From Desulfosediminicola ganghwensis (lineage in GTDB: Bacteria; Desulfobacterota; Desulfobulbia; Desulfobulbales; Desulfocapsaceae): a stretch of 64,000 nucleotides of DNA. The stretch lies in NCBI RefSeq assembly GCF_005116675.2, contig NZ_CP050699.1:434001-498000 (forward strand), in the 5' to 3' direction. The notes beneath the pieces were generated by a model, which had not been told where the DNA came from, did not search any database, and was given only the letters and a program-made list of their open reading frames with translations. Made by a program: the position numbers and the translations under genes. This document shows, in pieces, positions 48,085 to 57,155 of the stretch. Every line of letters starts with the position of its first letter. Position 1 is the first letter of the stretch.

Positions 48085-49348
48085 CACTGCTGTCTCATAG
48101 TTAATTCCACAATGCAAGTTGTGGCGAAAATTGTGTTTTTCCTGGTTTGTCAGGCGGCTTTAACAAGTCAGCCAACGGTCTTCTTTCAAAAATGTTCAAT
48201 TGCAATAGCCTGAGCAGTTGCGTGAGCGATCCTTTGAATTTGGCCATGAATTTAAAATACGACAGCATTAGATAGACACAGAGGGCAATCCATAGCTGTG
48301 TAAGTACTGCGTTTTCAGATGTTCCAAGAAACGTCTTCACTTTTAGTTGTTGCTTGATCCACTTAAAGAACAGTTCGATTTGCCAGCGTTCTTTATAAAT
48401 TGCAGCAACCTCTGATGCTTTGAGTTTCCTCGAATTTGTCACAAACTGATACTCAATGCCCGTTTCTGGATCAACATAGATAATCCGTCGAAAAGTGAAC
48501 TGATATCCTGGAATTTTTATCTTTTGGTCTTCAAGAACATCAGGAGAATCGGGTTTACGTCGGTTGCCGTAGCGATAGACTTTTGCATTACTTTTAAGCC
48601 GTGTTACGAACGTTATTTTGCGTTTGTCGAGGGTCTCGTACCAAGTGTAATCGGTGAACCCTCGGTCAAAAACTACACAAGAACCGGCAGGCAGGTTAAG
48701 AGATCGTGCCCATTCGATTTCATGTTTTTTGCCCTCCGTCATATCCATGAAGACTGGAAGATAGCCACTTGCATCAAGGCCAAAATGCAATTTCATGGCA
48801 CCCTTGGTTTTGCGGTAGTTAGCCCACGGAAACACTGAGAGACAGAGATTGACCATCGTTGCATCGAGTAAATAAATTTTACCCTTGAACTTGAACCTAT
48901 GCTTCGGAGCATTCGCCTGGCACTTATGCAAAAGCTGAAAGAACATGGCTTTGAAAGTCTCATAAGGCTGTTGCTCATTGACACGAGCCAAGGTGGCCCG
49001 ACTAGTTGGCCTCATACCCAAATGATACAAACGAGACTTTTGAACGGCCAGGTTGCTGACTAAGTCACGAAGGCTCTTTCTGGAAGTGAGTTGGGCTATA
49101 GTCATGGCGAGAAACTGGCTCCATCTGTTGAAGGAGCGAAACTTTTGTCCATGATGATGCTTTCTTGCCAGTTTCTCAAAATCATGTCTTGGGAAAAATG
49201 AAGCAATCTGATTTAGGATTGTGCTAGAATGAGCCATGGCTCGGATCTCCTTGTTATTATATTGTTTTTCGCAAATTCACTATAACACAAGAAGCTCTCC
49301 GAGCCTTTATTTATCCGTAATCACGTTATTATTTGTGAGACAGCAGTG
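48085..49348 (-). mobile_element. Intact IS4-family element
   Basis: A 1264-bp element with terminal inverted repeats starting CACTGCTGTCTCA and a 9-bp target duplication ATTCAAACT (48076-48084 and 49349-49357). It contains one intact transposase gene. Intact duplications and an unbroken gene mark it as recent. Confidence 0.93.
48101..49237 (-). CDS. IS4-family transposase
   Basis: A 378-residue DDE transposase. The first Asp lies in YLLDATMVNLCLSVFPWA, the second in VVFDRGFTDYTWYE, and the Y(2)R(3)E(6)K signature is YKERWQIELFFKWIK. All catalytic residues are in place, so the element may be active. Confidence 0.93.
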   Translation of the reverse strand: MAHSSTILNQIASFFPRHDFEKLARKHHHGQKFRSFNRWSQFLAMTIAQLTSRKSLRDLVSNLAVQKSRLYHLGMRPTSRATLARVNEQQPYETFKAMFFQLLHKCQANAPKHRFKFKGKIYLLDATMVNLCLSVFPWANYRKTKGAMKLHFGLDASGYLPVFMDMTEGKKHEIEWARSLNLPAGSCVVFDRGFTDYTWYETLDKRKITFVTRLKSNAKVYRYGNRRKPDSPDVLEDQKIKIPGYQFTFRRIIYVDPETGIEYQFVTNSRKLKASEVAAIYKERWQIELFFKWIKQQLKVKTFLGTSENAVLTQLWIALCVYLMLSYFKFMAKFKGSLTQLLRLLQLNIFERRPLADLLKPPDKPGKTQFSPQLALWN

Positions 49349-49540
49349 ATTCAAACTGAAATCTTTTTGAAATTGAACTGTATTCTTTGGCCTGTCATTT
49401 CTTCCTACGAATATTATCTAGGTGATTATGACATGCCATTGGTATCATATAGTGATCACCTTCAAAGATTTTTCCCGTGCTGGGCTTTAGGGATAATCAT
49501 CAATTTAAAAAAACTTGATAAGTTCATTGTATCGTCAAAA

Positions 49541-50497
49541 TCATAAACAACTTTCAACAATTCGCTGATAATACTTTTTTTTATCTGTTATTTTTTTTAC
49601 TACCCCCAAAGTAACCATCTTTAAGAGCTTATATTTTCGAAGTTTTAACTTGGCGATTTTAAAATAATCAACCTGTTTATAATTATTAAATTCCCAATCC
49701 ACATTTTCAAAAGGAAGCATTTTATAATATTTATACCACTCCTGAAAGAAGAAGTGGTTCTTGTAATTCCACGGCTTGTATCTATCGACAAAATGATAAA
49801 TATACGCGTCTTTCAACACTTCTTCAATTCTAGCACCAAAACATCTCTCCAAATACCTGACGGGGTGATTACTTTGTAGCAAAATATTATATTTAAAATC
49901 TACATATTCGGTTCGCCCATTAGTTAAAATATTCAATGGATCCTGAGTAGGCCTTTCAAATTCATTATTTCCTATTAAATCAATCAATTCTCTTTGGGCA
50001 GACACTTCATCCCATTTGTTAATATTAAACAACAAGACTCCTGCATTATAATACTCGTTCACGGACACAAAATCTTGTTTCATAGGCGGATTCATGCGAG
50101 CAGCAGCAACTATATTCTCACCCAAATCTAGCTTAAACAAATCCGAAATGTCTCGATTTACTACTACATCTACATCAATCCATAAAACTTTATCTAAGGT
50201 CGACAATAACGTTGGTATCGCAAATCTATTATAATTTGATATTGTCAGATGCTTTTTTTCTACAGCGCCTTCCATCACGGGTAACGGTCGTAAAAATTCG
50301 TAAGAATGCCTCGGATATTTTTCGAATATTTTCTCAATATAGGGCAATGAATACTCTGCACAAGGGCCATCAGTTATAATATACAACTTGTAGAACGTTT
50401 GAGGAAAAGCGTTTTCCAACAAAGAACAAATTGTCACACAAGCGGGAAATAAATAGTTCTCATCAAATGATATACAAACAGGGTAGTCAACATTCAT
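49541..50497 (-). CDS. GT8 family glycosyltransferase
   Basis: A 318-residue retaining glycosyltransferase (LgtC/WaaJ type). YPVCISFDENYLFPACVTICSLL opens the GT8 domain, DKVLWIDVDVVVNRDISDLF holds the DxD, and YYNAGVLLFNINKW is the second signature. C-terminal HFVDRYKPWNY carries the third metal ligand. The start is uncertain: a GTG at 50548 would add 17 residues and neither start has a strong ribosome site. Last gene of the minus-strand glycan set. Confidence 0.87.
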   Translation of the reverse strand: MNVDYPVCISFDENYLFPACVTICSLLENAFPQTFYKLYIITDGPCAEYSLPYIEKIFEKYPRHSYEFLRPLPVMEGAVEKKHLTISNYNRFAIPTLLSTLDKVLWIDVDVVVNRDISDLFKLDLGENIVAAARMNPPMKQDFVSVNEYYNAGVLLFNINKWDEVSAQRELIDLIGNNEFERPTQDPLNILTNGRTEYVDFKYNILLQSNHPVRYLERCFGARIEEVLKDAYIYHFVDRYKPWNYKNHFFFQEWYKYYKMLPFENVDWEFNNYKQVDYFKIAKLKLRKYKLLKMVTLGVVKKITDKKKYYQRIVESCL

Positions 50498-50622
50498 ATT
50501 CAAATCTTTTTTAAAGTTAAAATCAATAAATTCCTTATTTAAACGCACATCCAGTTTGGCCCAAGAAAATTTCCCTATTCCACAAAAACCGTCAACATCT
50601 ATCGATCATATTTTTGTTCACA

Positions 50623-51501
50623 TTACGTTCGACGATATTCACTGTCACAGGCATATTCCTTTTTGCAGTTCCTCTTATTTATAAATTGTCTAAATAAAGA
50701 AACAGAAATCATTTTTTCATATTCACTCAATAAGCCTTCATTCTTCAGATATTCTAGAACATATTCTGAATTATATTCAAAACAGTTCCTATTAACCACA
50801 GTCATCCATTGAGACAACTCATTGCAATCCAAAACCGTTCTTTCATTCTGCTTAAAAATCGCTTTTTTCATAAACGGAAAGCCATCAACTATCAAATCTA
50901 ATGCGTTAAAATTTCTTGCACTATACTTTTCCCCATAAAATAACCCCTTTGAACAATACCCTTGATTGTGTAAAACTTTCGACAAACCATACTCATACTT
51001 TGTCACAATTTCATCACGAGTATCAAGTTTGGTTATATTTAACACAAAATCCCTGAAACAATCTGACTCAAAAACATTCTTTTTAAACACTGTGTAAAAA
51101 GACTGAATATGCTCTATATCTTTTTTAACAATTTTGAACATTCCCCAAAAATCGCACGAATGATGAGCATCAAAATTATTATATATTTTCTCTATGTTAT
51201 ACAGAGGGCCAAAAACAGAATCGTTACAAAACGTCAAACTATCGTATTTTTTCAGAATATCATTTTCAAGAGCCCATACGAAACCGCGTTTATATGACCC
51301 GAAATCATATTCTCCATGATGCTTCGAGATGGATTTTACTGCATATTTATTAATCTCATCAATAGTGTCATTATTGAAATAATTATCAAAGACGACAATG
51401 ACATCCGAAATCTCGTTAAGTTTATTTAGGTAATGAATTACATATGAATGCAAGATTTGTTTTTCGCTATAACCTGCAAATATTACTAACCGCTTCATCA
51501 A
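50623..51501 (-). CDS. Rhamnan synthesis F (RgpF)-like glycan protein
   Basis: A 292-residue protein of the RgpF family found with polyrhamnose and other surface glycans. It has LVIFAGYSEKQILHSYVIHYLNKL, VIVVFDNYF, EYDFGSYKRGF and LTFCNDSVFGPLYN. It is very AT-rich. Its ATG overlaps the stop of the methyltransferase gene by 4 bp. Confidence 0.85.
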   Translation of the reverse strand: MMKRLVIFAGYSEKQILHSYVIHYLNKLNEISDVIVVFDNYFNNDTIDEINKYAVKSISKHHGEYDFGSYKRGFVWALENDILKKYDSLTFCNDSVFGPLYNIEKIYNNFDAHHSCDFWGMFKIVKKDIEHIQSFYTVFKKNVFESDCFRDFVLNITKLDTRDEIVTKYEYGLSKVLHNQGYCSKGLFYGEKYSARNFNALDLIVDGFPFMKKAIFKQNERTVLDCNELSQWMTVVNRNCFEYNSEYVLEYLKNEGLLSEYEKMISVSLFRQFINKRNCKKEYACDSEYRRT

Positions 51502-52118
51502 TGATCACACTTAACGTCAGGGGCTAGTAAAAATCTTATTTGTGATGCATGAAATATCTTGCAAAATCTTCTTTCGAACAACAACTGAGTAAACAAATTC
51601 AAATTGACCAACTTTTCTATTGTAGACGCAAATATTTTGTCTACAATACCCATTCTATAGAAATCTACTTTCAATCCCTTCACAACAAATTTCGCATTAC
51701 TATAATAGTCTGGGACCTTCCTTTCGAACGGTTGCTTAGACTTATTCACAAAGTAAAACATTGTAAGAATGCCAAAAAAACGAATATGGGTTGGATCAGA
51801 AAATGCCAATACATTTGAAAAATGTGGGACAATAATTTCAATTTCCCCACCAGGAATTACTATCCTATGCAACTCTTCCATTAATTGTATTAAATTATCT
51901 ACATGCTCAAAAGCATGCCTGCTATAAATATATTCAACACTATGATCGGGAATCCCAGATAATGGCTTATTCAAGTCACATATCACATCAACACCATCAA
52001 GATCTACTTGGTCAAGAGAATAGCAACCTTTTTTGGGATTACTCCCACATCCAAGATCTATCTTCAATAGTTTCCCGTTTTCTAAATCTGACAAAAAATT
52101 ACTATTTCTCACAATCAT
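51498..52118 (-). CDS. Class I SAM-dependent methyltransferase
   Basis: A 206-residue enzyme of the Methyltransf_11 group: LLKIDLGCGSNPKKGCYSLD (SAM-binding motif I), VICDLNKPL, VEYIYSRHAFEHVDNLIQLMEELHRIVIPGGEIEIIVPHF. Placed at the head of the methyltransferase-RgpF-GT8 set, it probably methylates a glycan or glycan precursor. GGAGGG lies 11 bp before the ATG. Confidence 0.88.
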   Translation of the reverse strand: MIVRNSNFLSDLENGKLLKIDLGCGSNPKKGCYSLDQVDLDGVDVICDLNKPLSGIPDHSVEYIYSRHAFEHVDNLIQLMEELHRIVIPGGEIEIIVPHFSNVLAFSDPTHIRFFGILTMFYFVNKSKQPFERKVPDYYSNAKFVVKGLKVDFYRMGIVDKIFASTIEKLVNLNLFTQLLFERRFCKIFHASQIRFLLAPDVKCDH

Positions 52119-52250
52119 AACGGTTCAATCCCTCCATTACATGACGGCTTAAGTTAATTAGATTTCAATATCAAGTTCTCTCTTGACACAAGAGTTCAAC
52201 CACCGAAACAAATTACAATAGTACCTACACAATGTACACCCAAAAAGAAT

Positions 52251-53577
52251 GGCTCTTCGACGAAATGAGTGGAATTGTTTATAATCGCCGTTTTCAAAAA
52301 TCCTTATATTGAGACGGTATGAACACAAATGACATCATGGTTTTGGGACTTGGCCTGCAAGCCCCATGGCGACTAGTTGATCAGCATCTAGACCTTGAAA
52401 AGAAGCCTCACGAATTGCAACTTGAGATTGCTGCTGATCGTGGAAGCCAATACCCTTGTCCGCAATGTCAAAAAATGTGTTCGGCTCATGATTTCACAGA
52501 GAAAAAATGGCGACATCTCAATTTTTTCCAACATCATTGTTACATAACTGCACGCGTGCCTAGAGTGATATGCCCAGAGCATGGTGTTCGGCTCGTGAAG
52601 GTGCCGTGGGCACGAGAAGGTAGCGGTTTCACCCTGTTGTTTGAACAAGCAGCACTTACCCTGGTTAGAGAAATGCCAGTAAATGCTGCAGCAAGGATCA
52701 TTGGCATTACTGACAAAAGGCTTTGGCGCATTGTTTTTCATTATGTTAACAAAGCATTGTCTCAATTCGATTTCTCTGAAGTCCGCTCTATTGGACTCGA
52801 CGAAACGGCAAGTAAGCGTGGCCACAATTATGTAACTACCTTTATTGATATGGAGAAGTCTTCTGAGCCCGTTCTTTTTGTAACCTCAGGAAAAGGGAAG
52901 AAAACTGTTCAAGAGTTCACAACATTCCTTGAAGCCAAAGGTGGCAAAGTTGACAACATAGCAGAGGTTGTGTGTGACATGTCACCTGCCTTTTTAAGTG
53001 CTGTAAAAGAACATCTTCCTAAAAGCAATGTTACTATCGACTGGTTTCATATCGTTCAGAAATTTGTCAAATCTGTCGATGATACACGTAAACTTGAGCA
53101 TCGTTTTATCAATCTTCCTCCAGGTTCAAGATATGCAGTTCTCAAAGGGAAAAACAAACGTCTGACCTCAAAGCAGGTTACCGCATTGAGTACTTTGCTG
53201 GAAACCAAATGCGAAACAGCCACAGCATGGCAAATCAAGGAGTCTTTGGCCTGGATTAGAAACGCAGAAAGTATCGAGCAAGCTGAAGAGCGAATCAATG
53301 TTTTCATAGAGAAAGCGACACTCCTTGTTAAAGGGAACAAATACACTGCAAGCGTTCTAGATGCTCTTGCTACACTGAAAAAGCATGCAAACCAAGTGAT
53401 TCAAAGATGGGCTTCAACTTATACTAATGCTCGACTTGAGGGACTCAATAGCCTCTTCCAAGCAGCAAGGAATCGTGCACGAGGTTACCGGAACAATGAA
53501 ACGTTCATTGCCATGATTTACATGATCGCGAGTCCTGCTGGTTCAATATTGAAATCCATATGAAACGTCGAAGAACC
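52251..53577 (+). mobile_element. Intact ISL3-family element
   Basis: A 1327-bp element with terminal inverted repeats GG(C/T)TCTTCGACG and an 8-bp target duplication AAAAGAAT (52243-52250 and 53578-53585), the length typical for ISL3. One intact transposase gene lies inside. Confidence 0.94.
52319..53563 (+). CDS. ISL3-family transposase
   Basis: A 414-residue DDE transposase. The N-terminal zinc ribbon CPQCQKMC, a helix-turn-helix around AARIIGITDKRLW, and DDE residues in SIGLDETASKRGHNY, VVCDMSPAFLSAV and the C-terminal NARLEGLNSLFQAARNRARGY are visible. No defects, so possibly active. Confidence 0.95.
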   Translation: MNTNDIMVLGLGLQAPWRLVDQHLDLEKKPHELQLEIAADRGSQYPCPQCQKMCSAHDFTEKKWRHLNFFQHHCYITARVPRVICPEHGVRLVKVPWAREGSGFTLLFEQAALTLVREMPVNAAARIIGITDKRLWRIVFHYVNKALSQFDFSEVRSIGLDETASKRGHNYVTTFIDMEKSSEPVLFVTSGKGKKTVQEFTTFLEAKGGKVDNIAEVVCDMSPAFLSAVKEHLPKSNVTIDWFHIVQKFVKSVDDTRKLEHRFINLPPGSRYAVLKGKNKRLTSKQVTALSTLLETKCETATAWQIKESLAWIRNAESIEQAEERINVFIEKATLLVKGNKYTASVLDALATLKKHANQVIQRWASTYTNARLEGLNSLFQAARNRARGYRNNETFIAMIYMIASPAGSILKSI

Positions 53578-54999
53578 AAAAGAATTTACTTAATTTGCGC
53601 GTGCTTAATTCACGTAATAAGCAATATACTCTATTTGTTTTTCACCAGCTGCGCCACACCAACTATCACACAATTACAATCAATTAGAGAACAGAAAATC
53701 TTCTTACAATATAAGAAATTTACTAAAAAAAATGGTTCCCCAACGTATCAAGTGGATTGCTGGATTAGTACAATAAGTGCAACAGACTGAAAGTGGAAAA
53801 GTGAGTGAGTTTTCAATGGTTTCAGCTCCTACACTTAACCAAGGTCTGGATTGCATGAAACAACACCAACACTACCGACAACTCACTCATGAACAAAGAT
53901 ACCAGACCTCAGGACTTCGTAAAGCAGGGATGAGTAGCAGATCCATAACTGATGGGCTTGAGTCAGTTACAGCACTGTAAGCAGGGAACTTAGGAGGAAC
54001 TCTACCACTGATGGTTATGACGCTGATGCTGCGCAATTATCAACCGATAAAAGACGCCCAGAAAGCCATAAACATAACAAACGCTCTCCTGAAAGTGATC
54101 GTATTATTTCCGAATCTGTAGCGCTTGGCTGGTCTTCTGAAGCAATCAGTCAGAGGATGAAAGTTGAATTGTCACCTGAATCGGCCCTATGCCATAGCAC
54201 TATCTAAACATGTATCTGATTACCACTAAAGTTCAGCCAAGCTCAAAAAACTACACAGGGGTATCACTATATGACCACCCATCCATGTCATAATTCTCTA
54301 AAAACACAAAGGGGGTATATGGCATGGGTAAAAGAAATAAGGTCCAATTTCAGCCTGGCGTGAGCGTTCAACGATTTCTCAAGCAGTTTGGAACAGAGGC
54401 CCAATGCCGTGAACAGGTTTTTCGCTCCAAGTGGCCTACTGGATACAAGTGCCCACGCTGCACCAACGAAAAGAGTTATTATATCGAAACAAGAGCTCTT
54501 TTTCAGTGTGCTGCTTGTCGGCATCAAACCTCTCTACTGAGTGGGACTATTTTCGCTTCATCAAAACTGCCATTAACAACGTGGTTTCTAGCCATCTATT
54601 TTGTAAGCCAATCCAAAGAAGGAATACCTGCTTTAAAGCTTATGCGTTTGCTCGGGATTTCTGATCTTGCAACAATAAAGTGGAACCCTAGTTAAGCCGT
54701 TTTTTCCCTATCCCACCACTCCTGCTCAAAAAGAGCTGGTGCTTTGTAACCGTTCGTCGAGTGCTTCCTCTGACGATTAAAATAGACCTCTATATAGTTG
54801 AACAGTGAATGCTCGGCTTCCAATTTGTCGCGAAATTTCACATGATGAGTCAGCTGTGTCTTCAAAGAGGCAAAGAAGGATTCAGCGACTGCATTGACGC
54901 TCCTATGTCAAGAGGTCAAGGCGGCATCTTCCAAATCAGCCAAAATTAATGGGTACAATTCTCTGACAATATAACGTTTCAAACAACGATGTATCTCTT

Positions 55000-55965
55000 T
55001 CACGGATTTTCTTCTGCAGTTCTACGAGCGACATAAACCTGGGTGCGTGGATCACTCCTCATGCGTACCATGGCGATCGTCCAGAGAGCATTGTTTGCAG
55101 CTCGGTTACCACCTCTATTCAGGCGGTGACGGACTGTTTTCCCAGAAGATGCTTCCAAAGGGTTAACACCGCACAACGATGCAAGTGCTGATTCACTTCG
55201 TAAACGTTCAGGATTATCGCCGGCTACAGATAGCAATATGGCAGCTGTTTGAGGCCCGACACCAAACTGCTTACGCACCCGCGTAGCTGCTTTTGCAGTC
55301 AATTGTTCCAGATCTTTGTCTAATAACTTCAGTTCTTCTGTCAAGTATAACCAGCGCTTAGCAAGGAGGCGAAGTGTTGTTGCCAAGGTTTTCGACCAGT
55401 TTGTTTCACCCAAAGAACGAAGGCGTGCACAGCATTTCGCACACTCGGCAGCATTTGATTTCCATAATCTTGATCTTATTTCATCTGGCGCAGAAATTAA
55501 CAAGCCTCTTAGCTGGTTGATTGTCTGTGTCCTGGATTTAACCGTGCTACGTCGAGCAACTGAAATAATACGCATTGCTTCTGCTGCACCTGACTGTGAT
55601 TTTGGAACTGCACAGTCGGTACCTGATAAAACGGTGCGGGCTGCACTCTCAGCATCTGTTGGATCAGATTTTCCACGAAATCGGCGCATTGAACGATCTG
55701 GTCGATTAATTTCCAGAACTAAAACATCCTCCGCAGCAAGATACCTGGCCAGGCCCGCACCATAAGTTCCAGTACCTTCAATCCCCGCTCTTTGCAGGTC
55801 TCCAAAAGATCGAGCCCATTTAGCTAATTGTTTATATCCTTTTGAATTAGCTGTAACTGATAAATGACCTAAAAGTTTGCCTACGCTATCAATGACGACT
55901 CCAATGTGCTGGTCCAAGTGGGTATCAACACCAAGGATTACCTCACGTGTCAGTTGGCTGCTCAT
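55000..55965 (-). CDS. IS110-family DEDD/Ser transposase, 3' end frameshifted
   Basis: A 321-residue RuvC-like transposase. DEDD residues are in ILGVDTHLDQH, AGIEGTGTYG and GKSDPTDAESAA. The C-terminal Tnp domain has the conserved Ser in GVNPLEASSGKTVRHRLNRGGNRAAN. The frame ends at ARRTAEENP. In the next frame the family-typical tail VKEIHRCLKRYIVRELYP continues to a stop at 54908-54910. A single missing base near 55003 explains this. About 35 C-terminal residues are lost; catalytic residues remain. AGGAGG precedes the ATG. Confidence 0.9.
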   Translation of the reverse strand: MSSQLTREVILGVDTHLDQHIGVVIDSVGKLLGHLSVTANSKGYKQLAKWARSFGDLQRAGIEGTGTYGAGLARYLAAEDVLVLEINRPDRSMRRFRGKSDPTDAESAARTVLSGTDCAVPKSQSGAAEAMRIISVARRSTVKSRTQTINQLRGLLISAPDEIRSRLWKSNAAECAKCCARLRSLGETNWSKTLATTLRLLAKRWLYLTEELKLLDKDLEQLTAKAATRVRKQFGVGPQTAAILLSVAGDNPERLRSESALASLCGVNPLEASSGKTVRHRLNRGGNRAANNALWTIAMVRMRSDPRTQVYVARRTAEENP

Positions 55966-55979
55966 CGACTACCTCCTAA

Positions 55980-56178
55980 AAGTTTAGTAGGTATCACCAG
56001 CCCGGATTACAGGACAGGACACTCAAGATGCAGGACAAAGCTCCTATTAGGTCACAAGCAATCGGCCCAGTGATGCATGGGGAACGCCAGGGCCAGCCGA
56101 CAGGTCAACGCAAAGGCAATAGAGCCAATCCCAGCACGGGTCAGGCTAGCCTGACATTCAATACCACTATAACTGAGT
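55980..56178 (-). ncRNA. Candidate IS110 bridge RNA
   Basis: In IS110 elements the leading non-coding end encodes a bridge RNA with a 5' hairpin, a target-binding loop and a donor-binding loop. Here a perfect 16-bp palindrome at 56140-56155 gives the hairpin. CTGGGAT (56128-56134) and CTCTATT (56118-56124) can guide the left and right target halves TTGGGAT and AATGCAG. TGGCGTT (56083-56089) and CACTGGG (56066-56072) can pair with the element ends. Each candidate matches 6 of 7 positions when wobble pairs are allowed, except the left target guide, which has 6 direct matches. No transcript evidence. Confidence 0.5.
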
Positions 56179-56852
56179 ATCCCAACAATTTCCCTTGCGA
56201 CTCATGCTTTGAATATATCCATTCTGTGTTAGTACAGCCCTGAAACTGGAACTTGCATACTGAATGCCACGATCACTATGGATCATCAAACCTGGTGCAG
56301 GCCTGCGCCTCATTATTGCTTTTTTAAGTGCATATATTGCAGATTTACTCTCCAGGGAATCGCTCAGATCCCAGCCAACAATCGCGCGAGAGAATAGATC
56401 AATAAACACTGTGAGATAATGCCATTTTGCACCGACCTTGATGTAGGTGATATCGCTCACCCAGGCGGTGTTTGGAGCTGAAACTGAGAATTTACGATCG
56501 AGCAGATTCGACGCTACAGGTTGCTTATGTTTTGAATCGGTTGTTACTACGAATTTCTTTGTTGTTTTGCACCTCAACCCCATTTCTTTCATTAATCGCG
56601 CAACGCGAGGCCGACTAACGCTGGAAAATTCACGCTCATCTCGCAAGTCAGCGGTAACAAGCGGGCTGCCGACCATGCCTTTATGAACGCTAAAGATCTC
56701 CTTCACGCGCTCTTTAATCCGTATATTTTCTCGTTTTCGCTTGGAGATAGGAGCTTTCTCCCAACGATAGAAACCACTCGGGGTAACTTCTAAAGCCTGG
56801 CACATCTTCTTCACCGGAAATGCTGAGCGGTTCTTTTCAATAAATCTATATT

Positions 56853-57155
56853 TCATTTCGGTGCTCTGCTGAAGATGGCCACAGCTTTTTTTAGGATATC
56901 TCGTTCCATCTCGGCATCCTTGAGCTTTTTCTCCAGGTCCCTGATTTTCTTTTCCTGCTCAGTCAGAGCCTCACGACCGTTCCCAGGGAAAGCTAGTTCT
57001 TCTTTGGCTCGAAACTCACGCCTCCACTTGTAGAGAAGGTCTTTAGAGATACCGAGACTGTCGGCTACATCTTGCACTGACCTGCCGGGATCATCGGTCA
57101 GCTGAACTGCATTGCGCTTGAAATCTGGATCGTATCTTCTTCTTTGAACACTCAT
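56853..57155 (-). CDS. IS3 OrfA, copy 2
   Basis: A 100-residue helix-turn-helix protein with the same amino-acid sequence as OrfA of copy 1 (starts SVQRRRYDPDFKRNAVQL). Intact in this copy. Confidence 0.92.
   Translation of the reverse strand: MSVQRRRYDPDFKRNAVQLTDDPGRSVQDVADSLGISKDLLYKWRREFRAKEELAFPGNGREALTEQEKKIRDLEKKLKDAEMERDILKKAVAIFSRAPK

Larger units (their letters stand above)
54896..56178 (-). mobile_element. IS110-family element
   Basis: Exact boundaries come from comparing the split IS3 copy with the unsplit one: the insert runs from GACGCTCC to AACTGAGT, 1283 bp, with a single shared base and no terminal inverted repeats or target duplication, as expected for IS110. The 213-bp non-coding leading end lies upstream of the transposase. 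Confidence 0.92.
54692..56856 (-). pseudogene. IS3 OrfB, copy 2, interrupted by IS110
   Basis: The upstream part (56856 to 56179) is in frame through LMIHSDRGIQYASSSFRAVLTQNGYIQSMSRKGNCWD, the stretch lost by frameshift in copy 1. The IS110 element then cuts it. The last ~65 codons, with the catalytic Glu, lie at 54895-54692. Only a few residues differ from copy 1. Confidence 0.92.
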
